From NCBI RefSeq assembly GCF_022558445.1, contig NZ_CP054699.1:2930001-2994000 (forward strand): DNA of 64,000 nt, in the 5' to 3' direction. Shown here piece after piece: positions 9,601-17,148 of the stretch (position 1 is the first letter of the stretch; each line of letters starts with the position of its first letter). This stretch comes from Candidatus Contubernalis alkalaceticus. GTDB taxonomy: Bacteria; Bacillota; Dethiobacteria; SKNC01. Made by a program: the position numbers and the translations under genes. Under the pieces are notes generated by a model. That model ran no database searches, was not told the origin of the DNA, and saw only the letters and a list, made by a program, of their open reading frames with translations.

Positions 9601-9983
9601 TCTCCAACAGGCTTTCCCTTAAATAAAATGGGTGTGAAGTATTCATGATCGATGCTGTCCTTATTCACATAACAATTAACAACCTCTTCACAAGGAAAGT
9701 ACGGCTTTATATCTACCAAATCTCCCTTGATATCATGACTTTCTCCTTCTATTTCAATAATCAAGTCCCCAGTTTTTTCGTTAAGTTCTATGATTTTTGA
9801 AGTATAACAATAAACCCCATTCTCATCCTTGGTAAATATAACACAATGACTAAAAAGATTTAGTTTAATCAGAGCATTTTTAAATTCATTTTTAATACTG
9901 ATTCTAGTTGGGTTGTTGTGTACACCTTCATAATTCTTGAGCACTTCATATTGTCCGATTAATTGAAATTCTATCTTTTTCAT
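6633..9983 (-). CDS. tandem TsaA/TrmO-like domains fused to UvrA-like double ATPase
   Basis: 1116 residues from the ATG at 9983 (GAGG 11 bases upstream; a TTG at 9989 is the alternative). Residues ~5-100 look like a degenerate TsaA/TrmO module. Residues ~115-255 look like a second one with the family signature GVFATRSPVRPNPIASTVVE. From ~315 on it is UvrA-like: Walker A GVSGSGKSS (~339 and ~827), ABC signatures LSGGEAQR (~684) and LSGGESQR (~1016), Walker B YIMDEPSKGLHP and YILDEPSCGLH, and CxxC zinc modules near 427, 464, 601, 926 and 949. The UvrB-binding domain is missing: only ~30 residues separate the first CPNC from the next conserved block. UvrA2-like proteins are linked to DNA-drug resistance and TrmO methylates tRNA; what the fusion does is unknown. 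Confidence 0.85.
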   Translation of the reverse strand: MKKIEFQLIGQYEVLKNYEGVHNNPTRISIKNEFKNALIKLNLFSHCVIFTKDENGVYCYTSKIIELNEKTGDLIIEIEGESHDIKGDLVDIKPYFPCEEVVNCYVNKDSIDHEYFTPILFKGKPVGEYLYVNNSEVIQIRETESFTANEIEKSLEQVHTGDFVRVLWWFHKFDDKKYRSHLMCNPPYENAPKSGVFATRSPVRPNPIASTVVEVKKVDKYNHNLSVLGFDGFEHSAILQIMPYRGDLAENIIVPEWLRHWTPYKVFHDDSRNNTSLNSKEDNNPFFCEDVFFKELEGEGSFEKIDHSVNEIVVEGARLHNLKDITVRIPKEKITVITGVSGSGKSSLAFDTIYHESQKQFIDLVASNSPIYSDLKDSMVGKISGLQPAIAIEQRNLGTNPRSTVASVTRIGDYLRLLFATIGERICPNCNSIIPRNNVCDDCGTIYFQLIPSIFNYNHPEYMCPVCRGLGEELQIDIDLIVSDPDASILDGASVWWGNLRKHREKPNANWMKGEVLALANDMNEDLELPFKNLSDEFKRQIFYGSDGREVTLSYENPNGRNGTITRPVEGVVNTLNRLLKDNSADGSMKYIERYIVNKKCSRCKGERLLEEGRLVRIGSTRYPEATMMNITRLKRWCHGAYNQLNDNQREKSKGIFIKLISKLKKLEQVGLSYLNLDRSIPTLSGGEAQRLKIASQFGSGISNILYIMDEPSKGLHPRDYTFLIETIKDLKKQRNTIIVVEHKKAFMDMADYWLEMGPGAGHYGGQIIRAGEVRESHSTVQDDFDYDIHEKLTASHKKIVLKGARTNNLKNIDISIPVSAFTCVIGVSGSGKSSLISKTLYSAILKEFGKNAEFTGGYDRIEGLGFISDIYYVSQKAIGKNSRSNPGTYTGVFDLIREFYSKLSIAKKMKLTKEHFSFNSKKGQCAECKGAGEIAIPMHFMPDIYVKCMKCNGKRYRDEILTVQYNGYSISDLLELEIGEVKELFKYEIKIYEILNMLDKVGLSYIKLGQSAATLSGGESQRIKLAKELCTGKTKGAIYILDEPSCGLHDEDVKKLLFIIDELTAKGATVIVIEHNPLLIRQADYLIEMGPVGGDLGGYVMRKGWGRIIKKTVHP

Positions 9984-10168
9984 CCGCAATCTATCCTCTA
10001 TCCTTTCCCTTTAACAAAGGCTACTGGAAATTGATAATAGCCCTTGCAAAATTCTTTCCATCCCTACTTTTGTAGCAAGAGACCATTTAGACCAATCACT
10101 TAAAATATATGAAATTACTTTTTTAAATTAAAATAGTATCTATCTATAATCAAACATAGGAATCTAAT

Positions 10169-10924
10169 TTATAACTTTTTCATATAATTACATGCCATTT
10201 TACTCATTATTTTTCCAAGCTTGATCGGGAATAAATAGGCTAACCTTACCTGTATCGGTTGTATTAAAGAATGGCAAATAAAAAAGCTCTTTTTATCAAT
10301 ATTCTTTGCTAATCCAATTCCAACTTTTACGGGGTCTGCTTTAAATTCATTCGGAACAGGTAATGGGTTGCAAGATGAGGTTTTGGTAAGAGGCGGATGC
10401 ATTACATGAAACGTTATCCCTATACTTTGATATTCTATGTTAAGACATTTTGCCAAACATTCAATTGCAGCCTTGCTTGATGCATAAGCGCTGATGTTTT
10501 TAAATCCTGTTATTCCTACCCCTGATCCTGTAAAAATGATTTTGCCTTGCTTTTGTTTTTTCATGATAGGCAAGACTGCATTTGTAAGATTAATGGCACC
10601 ATAAAAATTTACGTTATAAACACTTTCGAAGTTATCCTTTGATGTTTTCTCAAAATCTGTAAATAAACATTTACAGGCATTATGAATGACATAATCTATA
10701 GACCCAAAAAACTGATTAACTTCTGATGTCAGTTCTTTTACCAGTTCTGCATCTGCAATATCGCAAGTGAAGTAAACAATTTTATCCTTATATTCCCTTT
10801 TAAGCTGTTCAAGATTACTTGTATTGATGTCTAAAACAGCAACCTGTTTCCCATCTTTCAGCAATTGTGAAACCATATAAAAACCTATGCCCTCGTTTGC
10901 CCCTGATATCAGAACAACTTCCAT
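10169..10924 (-). CDS. short-chain dehydrogenase/reductase
   Basis: 251 residues from the ATG at 10924 behind AAAGGAGGT. The NAD(P)-binding glycine motif SGANEGIG is at residues ~7-14, CDIADAE follows strand 3, HNACK takes the place of the NNAG motif, the catalytic Ser lies in IIFTGSGVGITG, and Tyr/Lys in SAYASSKAA. So the catalytic Ser-Tyr-Lys set is present. Classical SDRs reduce a carbonyl or oxidise an alcohol with NAD(P)(H); substrate unknown. It lies 13 bases downstream of a TetR regulator on the same strand, so it is the probable regulated target and shares the palindromic operator at 11751. Confidence 0.88.
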   Translation of the reverse strand: MEVVLISGANEGIGFYMVSQLLKDGKQVAVLDINTSNLEQLKREYKDKIVYFTCDIADAELVKELTSEVNQFFGSIDYVIHNACKCLFTDFEKTSKDNFESVYNVNFYGAINLTNAVLPIMKKQKQGKIIFTGSGVGITGFKNISAYASSKAAIECLAKCLNIEYQSIGITFHVMHPPLTKTSSCNPLPVPNEFKADPVKVGIGLAKNIDKKSFFICHSLIQPIQVRLAYLFPIKLGKIMSKMACNYMKKL

Positions 10925-10937
10925 CACGCACCTCCTT

Positions 10938-11576
10938 TTAAATTTGAGACTTCTGTTGAATTCCTTCTTTCAGTAACTTAATGGATTCATCCACCAGATT
11001 TTCATACATATTTTCATCTAATTTGTCCATATCCTCAAACCTATCTCGCATATAATCAGACAAAGATACAGCAATGCCTGTTATCAGATGAGCTGTAAAA
11101 GAAATATTTAAGTCAGATCGTATTTCATTACGAGCTATATCTTGAAGTAAAAGGTTTTCAAGAAACAAATTGCTATTTTTTTTGCTGTCTCCCAGTATTA
11201 TTTCCTTAAGTTTTGAGTTTGCATTTTTCAGAAATCGGTCTGTTAATCCTGACAGTTTGGGATTATCTTTTTGAAAAACTAAACTGCCAAGAAATAATGC
11301 CCTAAGTAATTTAAATAAATCCATATTGTTTAAATTAGATATTAAATCGTTAAGATATTCCAGCTTCTTTTCGCTTGCCATTGTCATGATAAACCGGAAA
11401 AGGTCTTCCTTTCCCTCAAAGTATTGATAAAAACTACCCTTAGCTATTCCTGACATCTCAACAATACGGCTTATACTGGATTTTTCATAGCCATACTCAT
11501 AAAACTCATCAGTAGCTATTTGAATAATGAAATTTTTCTTTTCCTCCGGTAAATTATTAAATGTTTCTTTTGGCAT
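10938..11576 (-). CDS. TetR-family transcriptional regulator
   Basis: 212 residues. The N-terminal helix-turn-helix is typical (FIIQIATDEFYEYGYEKSSI, then SRIVEMSGIAKGSFYQYFEG then KEDLF), followed by an all-helical ligand and dimer domain. It heads a two-gene unit with the SDR downstream. About 175 bp upstream lies a 48-bp perfect palindrome that carries two TGACT-N4-AGTCA dyads, a likely autoregulatory operator. Ligand unknown, but the partner enzyme suggests the inducer may be the SDR substrate or a related hydrophobic compound. Confidence 0.88.
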   Translation of the reverse strand: MPKETFNNLPEEKKNFIIQIATDEFYEYGYEKSSISRIVEMSGIAKGSFYQYFEGKEDLFRFIMTMASEKKLEYLNDLISNLNNMDLFKLLRALFLGSLVFQKDNPKLSGLTDRFLKNANSKLKEIILGDSKKNSNLFLENLLLQDIARNEIRSDLNISFTAHLITGIAVSLSDYMRDRFEDMDKLDENMYENLVDESIKLLKEGIQQKSQI

Positions 11577-11939
11577 TAGCTTATTCCCTCATTTCTAGAT
11601 TTCCTGCCTTTTAAATATATACAATGTTATTACTGTTACCATAATAGCCAGTACTTTAATGAAGGCATAAAAAGCCAGAAAAAGCCAGAACTACATTTAA
11701 TACTTTAAATAAATTCAATCCCATTACAATAAACACCTTTCGATATAAACAATATAATGTGACTTAATAGTCATATGACTATTAAGTCACATTATATTCC
11801 GTAGATGTTCTTTTGTCAATAGTAAATCAAAAAATTATTATTCAACCTATTTAATCGGTAAGCAGTTTTCTAATTAAATAGATCATTTTGCTTACAACGG
11901 AGGGTGCCTTGCCTTGGTAAGTGCCCATTTTGTACAACA
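11577..11939. promoter_or_regulatory. TetR upstream region with 48-bp perfect palindrome (11751-11798)
   Basis: The palindrome is symmetric about 11774/11775. Inside it are two 14-bp dyads: TGACTTAATAGTCA at 11760-11773 and TGACTATTAAGTCA at 11776-11789, 16 bp centre to centre. TetR dimers often bind such pairs. No T-tract follows, so a terminator is unlikely. The rest of the gap is AT-rich. The minus strand at ~11600-11735 could encode a broken small membrane peptide, not called. Confidence 0.65.
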
Positions 11940-12480
11940 TTAACTTTTATAATGCCTTGCTTTTATCAGAAGAAAATCCGGCTTATGATAATACTTTTTG
12001 TACGAAGGATATCGTTCCATAATCTTCTCCTCCGGTAATGGTTCTAACACTTTTTCTATTACAAATCCTGCTTTAATTAAGGAATTAAAAATCGACGAAA
12101 ATGTGCGATGATACTTAATTACACCATCGACAATCCATCTTGTTTTTCGTTCACCCAACAAACTGTAATCTGTTAAGTTGTAATGAATAACATTCCCTTC
12201 ATTATCTCTTGACCAATAATTTTCCTTCAGCAAGGCTATAGCCAACGGATGTTCTTGTGAAAATACAAAAAGTCCGTTATCCGTCAGTAAATTATATACA
12301 CTACTGATTAATTTGTCGAAATCCTCTATGTAATGCACAGCAAGAGAACTAGCCACAACATCAAATTTTTCATTTATAGCTGTTAAATCACTCATGCTCA
12401 TTTGCATAAAATTTACGTTATCGCATTTATTTTCTTGATTTGCAACTTGAAGCATTTTTTCAGAAATATCAATTCGTGAC
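11940..12480 (-). pseudogene. SAM-dependent methyltransferase, 5' truncated
   Basis: The frame begins inside a class I methyltransferase at what is normally the acidic end of strand 2 (RIDISEKML, usually GIDISEKML) and continues through NVNFMQMSMSDL, VVASSLAVHYIEDF and FVFSQEHPL to a normal C-terminus. Motif I, the glycine-rich SAM loop, is missing. An upstream in-frame ATG allows a longer ORF to 12509, but those residues derive from adjoining insertion sequence. The break coincides with the IS200/IS605 TnpB remnant immediately upstream, so the gene was probably cut by that insertion. Without motif I it cannot bind SAM normally. Confidence 0.75.
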
Positions 12481-12576
12481 ATCCTCACGGGGTCAATAGA
12501 CCCGTGCATCCTGGTAGTTCAGGATGACAGATCAACTTTCAATCCTTTGGTTTGCGCCAGTTACAGGGTTAAAACG

Positions 12577-12841
12577 TTAACTGACGATACTGAGCACTTC
12601 GCCTAGGCCATGCCACATGGCATAATTATCGTTTTTTAAAAAATTAAGCACCAAGTTAATATCACGTTCCACTTTAAAGCCACACTTTGGACAAAGGTAA
12701 ACCCTTTTGTGTGGTGGCATCTGCTGTTGGCTGCCGCAACCGGAACAGGTCCTGGTTGTACCCCTCTCATCGAATTCTTCGACCTACTGAGCGTTCATAA
12801 TGGCTTTGTAACGCAGGTATCCGATGAGTTTCTTGGATTTT
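12577..12841 (-). pseudogene. TnpB (IS200/IS605) C-terminal remnant
   Basis: On the minus strand: KSKKLIGYLRYKAIMNAQ, then an in-frame TAG at 12784-12786, then VEEFDERGTTRTCSGCGS followed by YLCPKCGFKVERDIN and LVLNFLKN, ending at TAA 12577. The two CxxC pairs form the TnpB zinc ribbon, and ERDIN is the last RuvC segment. Only the C-terminal quarter survives, with a stop in it, so it is dead. A short hairpin (CACGGG/CCCGTG) near 12488-12510 may belong to the element end. Confidence 0.8.
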
Positions 12842-12845
12842 CATT

Positions 12846-13204
12846 ACATATTAACTGGCTCCGTTGAAAATTCAACAATTTCATATTATACCACTATAGA
12901 GCCAACATTTACACAATGAATATCGTAAGACAGAGCTGACGCATGAAAAACCTTTTTCTATATTTTTTTTTCGACTGCAACTCTTCTTTTAACATAAAAA
13001 TATTTAACAATTAAAGAAATATCTACATTTTTGCCCCCGACGTATGAGGAAACATATCAATCGGTTTTTCGCTGATTTTTAAGAAAGCGAGGTATAGGGG
13101 AACAAGTCCATTGTAGATGAGTAAGGGATTAGTTAAGTAAATTCCCCTCATCTCAACTGGCTTATGTGCTACCAAGTAAGTAATACAATGCACATCTCAG
13201 CCTA
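12846..13204. other. intergenic, nothing recognised
   Basis: AT-rich stretch between the TnpB remnant and the SPOR-like fragment. I see no coding frame with family motifs, no clear hairpin and no dispersed repeat. Confidence 0.5.
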
Positions 13205-13414
13205 CTAAAAACGTTGAAAATTAAGACTGGGGGGACAAAAGGCCTTGATCTTTTTCAGCAAGGCTTCTGCATTTTCTTTCTTAGAGAAAGCTCCAAACTG
13301 AACGCGATAATATTTATTCTTATCAGTAACCACTTCCAACTCCTGCGTCTCCTGGGTTATCAATTTAAGTTCGTCTCTATCCACCCAGGTCATATTCCCC
13401 AAAGTTCTTGACAA
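13205..13414 (-). pseudogene. SPOR-domain fragment (cell-wall protein remnant)
   Basis: The segment KYYRVQFGAFSKKENAEALL with KKIKA after it matches the first half of a SPOR peptidoglycan-binding repeat. The frame then ends after 10 unrelated residues, and there is no signal peptide or catalytic domain in front. SPOR repeats in Clostridia are usually the tail of an N-acetylmuramoyl-L-alanine amidase or a similar spore or cell-wall enzyme, so this is probably a scrap of one. The start has no ribosome site. Confidence 0.45.
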
Positions 13415-13463
13415 GAAACACTTAAGCCTATATACTTATATATATAGCTATATAACCATATAG
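13408..13463 (+). promoter_or_regulatory. promoter and dyad operator of the GntR-ABC operon
   Basis: A near-consensus sigma-A promoter: TTGACA (13408-13413), 17 bases, TATACT (13431-13436). Right after it lies the perfect palindrome TATATAGCTATATA (13441-13454), and CCTATAT/ATATAGG flank the whole. This placement at the start point suits autorepression by the GntR protein encoded next. Confidence 0.75.
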
Positions 13464-13473
13464 GTGGTGAGAC

Positions 13474-13857
13474 TTGTTGACAATCCTACATGACAGTAAG
13501 CCCATTTATCTGCAGATTAAAAATATGATAGAGGACCAGATTGTTAATGAACAACTACAAGAGCATGACCAAATACCTTCAACAACACAGATGGTGCATT
13601 TTTATAAAATAAACCATATTACTGCAGCGAAAGGAATTAATTTACTAGTTGATAAGGGCATCATCTATAAAAGACGAGGTGTGGGCATGTTTGTGGCCGA
13701 TGGAGCTAGATCAAAACTAATACAGGATCGCAAAAATGCATTTGCAGATAGTTACGTATTACCAATGATTCAAGAAGCCAAGAAACTGGGATTAACAGAC
13801 AATGATGTATCTAACTTAATTAATTTCCTAAGGGAGCGTGATGAGGATGAATCTTGA
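13474..13857 (+). CDS. GntR-family regulator, YtrA type
   Basis: 127 residues, short as in the YtrA subfamily: a winged helix (KPIYLQIKNMIEDQIVNEQL, then IPSTTQMVHFYKINHITAAK, GINLLVDKGIIYKRRGVGMF) plus a ~45-residue dimer tail and no ligand domain. The start is TTG behind GGTGGTGAG, with a second TTG codon following. YtrA-type regulators repress ABC transporter operons they belong to and in Bacillus respond to cell-wall-active antibiotics. Here the ABC ATPase gene overlaps the end of this gene and the permease follows. Confidence 0.88.
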   Translation: MLTILHDSKPIYLQIKNMIEDQIVNEQLQEHDQIPSTTQMVHFYKINHITAAKGINLLVDKGIIYKRRGVGMFVADGARSKLIQDRKNAFADSYVLPMIQEAKKLGLTDNDVSNLINFLRERDEDES

Positions 13858-14719
13858 TGTGGTCTTGAAGGATGTTTGTCTCAATTATAAAACTTTAAAA
13901 GCGTTGAAGGATGTTTCGTTTTCCCTTTCACCAGGTAAGATATATGGCCTCATGGGGAGAAATGGAGCTGGTAAAACATCCCTGCTTTCATTGCTTGCTT
14001 CATATAGACAACCAAGCTCCGGCATAATTCGCATAGGCGGCGAAGAACCATTTGAGAACCGGAAAATCATGTCCAACGTAAGTTTCTCCTATATGACAGA
14101 TTACAGTGATGAAGATGAGCAGGTATCGTGCTATCTTGAATTCTCTGAACGTTATCGGCCTGATTTTGACCTGAAATATGCAACAGAACTAGCAGCTCAA
14201 TTTAAATTACCATTAGATAAACCAATTAATAAACTCTCAAGCGGAAAACAGTCGGCATTAAATGCAACACTTGGCCTGGCAAGCCGTACCCCTGTTACAA
14301 TTTTTGATGAAGTTTATGTGGGTATGGATGCCCCTGCCCGTGATCTCTTTTACAGAGAGGTATTAGAGGAACAGTCCCGGCACCCAAGACTTATAATTTT
14401 ATCGACTCATCTGGTGTCTGAAATGGAGTATTTATTTGATCACGTATTAATCCTGGATCAAGGAACTCTAAAAATTGATAAGCCCATCGACGAAGTAATG
14501 AGCAGGGGCGCATCTATCACCGGCGAAGCAGAGTTAGTTGATAGTTTTGTCAGCAGCATGACACAATTGAACACAAAACAACTTGGCAGCACAAAGTCGG
14601 TGATGGTCTACGAAGATATTACTGAAACACAGCGTTTTGAGGCAGAAACGCTTGGGTTAGAGATTGGTTCCGTGGCTCTTCAAGATTTATTTATCCACCT
14701 AACTCGTGAGGAGGAATAA
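13847..14719 (+). CDS. ABC transporter ATP-binding protein, YtrB-like
   Basis: 290 residues from the ATG at 13847, preferred because AGGGAG lies 10 bases upstream; earlier in-frame GTG/ATG codons are too close to it. Walker A GRNGAGKTS, a Q-loop region SYMTDYSDED, signature LSSGKQS (the usual GG is SG), Walker B VTIFDEVYVGMD and switch His in STHLVSEME. Residues ~210-290 are a C-terminal extension of unknown role. It pairs with the permease that starts right after its stop. The substrate may be a peptide or antibiotic by analogy with Ytr/Bcr systems. Confidence 0.88.
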   Translation: MNLDVVLKDVCLNYKTLKALKDVSFSLSPGKIYGLMGRNGAGKTSLLSLLASYRQPSSGIIRIGGEEPFENRKIMSNVSFSYMTDYSDEDEQVSCYLEFSERYRPDFDLKYATELAAQFKLPLDKPINKLSSGKQSALNATLGLASRTPVTIFDEVYVGMDAPARDLFYREVLEEQSRHPRLIILSTHLVSEMEYLFDHVLILDQGTLKIDKPIDEVMSRGASITGEAELVDSFVSSMTQLNTKQLGSTKSVMVYEDITETQRFEAETLGLEIGSVALQDLFIHLTREEE

Positions 14720-14720
14720 G

Positions 14721-15452
14721 ATGATGAAATTTATTAATTCAGTAACGGCAAAAATAATAATAGATCTATATTACATTCAAATGAAACCGACACTTTGGTA
14801 CATTCCAATTGTCACGGCCGCTAGCCTTATTCTGCTTCAATTTGTTCCTGGGATGCAAGAAAATGGCTTGAATCAAATGTCCATGATCTATCAATCATCT
14901 AAAATTTTTATGCTGGTAATTGGTATCATTTTCTGTAACGCCTTGCTTTCCTATTACGTAAAAAACGGCATTACAAGAAAAGACTATTTTCTTGGTTCAG
15001 CAATAGCTGCGGCTGTAGTTGCATTCAGCATAATGATTATCTCAGCAATCATTACCGGAATATTACAGCTACTCGGTGTATTCTCAAATAATTCACCGGG
15101 TGGAATTCGGCTTGAGTTCATTGAGAATACATCTTCTACTTGGGTCATCCCCGTGATTGCCCTCAGTTTAATCCTTCTATGTTACTATATTGCAGGCTGG
15201 ACTATTTCTGTCGGGTTTTATCGATACGGAAATTTGGGGGGATTTGGCTTTATTGGTATCGCCATTCTCTTCGTCTCTATAATGGATCTTCTATGGGAAG
15301 GCAGCCTATCTCTTCCTCTGTTGGCATCGATTAGCATCCCAGTTCCATATCTTACCGTTCCGCTATCGATTATTGGCACCTTGATTCTGATTTTCTTAGG
15401 ATTATGGCTTATCCGCTCGGTAACTAAGCAAATGCCTATTAAAATCCAATAG
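14721..15452 (+). CDS. ABC-2-like membrane permease of the GntR operon
   Basis: 243 residues from the ATG at 14721, with GAGGAGGAAT just upstream. About six hydrophobic helices: ~28-45, 65-83, 98-120, 145-165, 175-192 and 208-230. No extracellular domain. It begins one base after the ATPase stop, so the two are translationally linked. Family-level assignment rests on topology and context; sequence motifs for permeases of this kind are weak. Confidence 0.78.
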   Translation: MMKFINSVTAKIIIDLYYIQMKPTLWYIPIVTAASLILLQFVPGMQENGLNQMSMIYQSSKIFMLVIGIIFCNALLSYYVKNGITRKDYFLGSAIAAAVVAFSIMIISAIITGILQLLGVFSNNSPGGIRLEFIENTSSTWVIPVIALSLILLCYYIAGWTISVGFYRYGNLGGFGFIGIAILFVSIMDLLWEGSLSLPLLASISIPVPYLTVPLSIIGTLILIFLGLWLIRSVTKQMPIKIQ

Positions 15453-15589
15453 CGGTCGAACTAGTAAAAAGTGTACTCCATGGAAGAACAGAAAAAGATC
15501 ATGTTATTAGATCCAGAACCAACAGATAGAAAGCTGATTCGGCAAATTCATCTATCTCCTAACTACTGAAATGGGTTTGTATTCAGAAT

Positions 15590-15832
15590 TATAAGAAATA
15601 TGTGAGTGTCATATTTCTTCTCTTCATTATTCAAATTAACAAAGAAATCTTCTTGTGATTTTGGATATCCCTTATTTGTTTAACCAAATTTGACCATGAT
15701 TTACCACAGCATTGGGCACCAGATTCTTGTAAAACTTTGTTAGTATTTTCTAAACCTATACTTTCCTCCATTCTTTCCATTACTATTTCGATATATTTCG
15801 TTTGCTCTTTCTTAATAAATTTGGAAATTCTG
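15590..15832 (-). pseudogene. frameshifted remnant of a Cys-containing (DUF6144-like) protein
   Basis: The minus strand reads KFIKKEQTKYIEIVMERMEE, SIGLENTNKVLQESGAQCCG and KSWSNLVKQIRDIQ. A one-base shift is then needed to continue as KSQEDFFVNLNNEEKKYDTH. No start or C-terminal half remains. The CC-containing centre recalls small cysteine-rich DUF6144 proteins, but this is a recalled likeness only. A short 29-codon plus-strand frame at ~15479 nearby looks like chance. Confidence 0.4.
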
Positions 15833-15880
15833 AAAAAAATCCTACTATAAAGTGATATTGGTTTTGCACCTTATAGTAGG
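15833..15880 (-). terminator. terminator of the YheC-like gene
   Basis: Arms CCTACTATAA(G/A)GTG and complement at 15841-15854 and 15867-15880 (one mismatch) are followed on the minus strand by ATTTTTTT. Placed ~90 bp after the stop of the minus-strand ATP-grasp gene. Confidence 0.8.
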
Positions 15881-15968
15881 GTTGCTCCTTTGTGTCATTT
15901 ATTTCAATGTGAAAATATCGGCCCACTCTGGCTATATTAATTTGCTAAAATACAGTTAATCTTTACTA

Positions 15969-17009
15969 TTAATACTCTCCTTCATTTCTTGTGCCTCCTG
16001 CTAGATAGAAAGCATACTCCAGGGGCCTCCGGTATACTCTTGCGCTAAGTTCCTCGTCTTTCAGCCTGTCAATCAATATCTTTTGAGGTTTACCATTTGC
16101 CTCTATAATCCAAAGTTTGCCTTGAGAGTCCACTCCGAAGTCAACGCTGATTTCTCCCATATGCCTGAACTCTTTCTCTATAATGACGGCTGTCTTGAGG
16201 CTGATGTTTTTAATTTGCTCTATGATTTCTTCTGAAACCAGGTTATCCTCCGCAATTAATTTATCAAAGCTTTTTACTCTTCTCGGTGAGTTTGTCAGGT
16301 AATAATTTGCTAAAGATTGCCGGCTACAGCCGCCCGAAACCTCCCACTTCCCAATGCCGTTTTTTTGTACAACCATCCGGATATCGTAAACCTGCTTATC
16401 TTTTTCCTCCAGGTTAATGAACTGCTGCAATATAAAATTTCTTGTACCGGTTATTTTTTTTATCTCTTCAACAAAATCTTTTTCGCTGGTTGTTGTTAAG
16501 CGGGGAATGCTGGTCTTAAAAAACAATTGTAGTTCGCTGTTGGGAGCTAGTTCTAAACAGTAAACGCTGCGCCCTAAATAGCCCCTGGAAGGCTTGAGAA
16601 CTAACTTTTTGTATTCGCGTAACAGATTCAGCATATTTTCCTGACTGTATCGGTAGGTATCTGGCAGGTATTTATGAATTTCACTATTTTTTAAGATGCA
16701 GTAAATTTTCCATTTGTCGAACCTGGTTATATGATTAAAAACTTTGCCCCTACCGATAATTCTTTCCAACTTTTTTGCCAACGAACTTTTGGATGAATAG
16801 CATCGATTGTAGACTGCCAAAGGAAAAGAACAGTAAGTTTTTTTCCATACTCCATCACTGAACAATAGCCCTTTGATTTTTTGCTCCTTCCATATAATTT
16901 CGGAAGGCCTAAATAATAACAGACTTGCTCCCAGGCATGCCACACTTTCATAGCGGGAAATAGGTCTAGGGTTTTTCAGAACTATGCCAATTTGCGGGTT
17001 TTCTCTCAT
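15969..17009 (-). CDS. YheC/YheD-family endospore coat-associated ATP-grasp protein
   Basis: 346 residues from the ATG at 17009 with AGGTGAT upstream. The N-terminal part (IGIVLKNPRP...) precedes an ATP-grasp core: LVLKPSRGYLGRSVYCL (lysine and glycine loop), FILQQFINL, YDIRMVVQKN, and the metal-binding end FGVDSQGKLWIIEANGKPQK. YheC/D proteins are made in the mother cell and associate with the spore; their ligase substrate is not established. Divergent from the small Cys-rich gene at 17149, which may share sporulation control. Confidence 0.85.
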   Translation of the reverse strand: MRENPQIGIVLKNPRPISRYESVACLGASLLLFRPSEIIWKEQKIKGLLFSDGVWKKTYCSFPLAVYNRCYSSKSSLAKKLERIIGRGKVFNHITRFDKWKIYCILKNSEIHKYLPDTYRYSQENMLNLLREYKKLVLKPSRGYLGRSVYCLELAPNSELQLFFKTSIPRLTTTSEKDFVEEIKKITGTRNFILQQFINLEEKDKQVYDIRMVVQKNGIGKWEVSGGCSRQSLANYYLTNSPRRVKSFDKLIAEDNLVSEEIIEQIKNISLKTAVIIEKEFRHMGEISVDFGVDSQGKLWIIEANGKPQKILIDRLKDEELSARVYRRPLEYAFYLAGGTRNEGEY

Positions 17010-17148
17010 ATCAATCACCTGTTATATTATATGCATTTTGCACCTGTTTTGTAATTAATTAATCAACAAGATAATAGATAATTTGTAACATATTCACCCG
17101 CTGCCTAATAAGATATACCAACAATATGAAAAGGAAGGTGGTTAAACA

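Noticed and set aside
11751-11798. The long palindrome as a terminator
   Set aside because: AT-rich stem without a following T-run and placed upstream of the gene.
15479-15568. 29-codon plus-strand ORF after the ABC permease
   Set aside because: No ribosome site, no recognisable family; likely chance.
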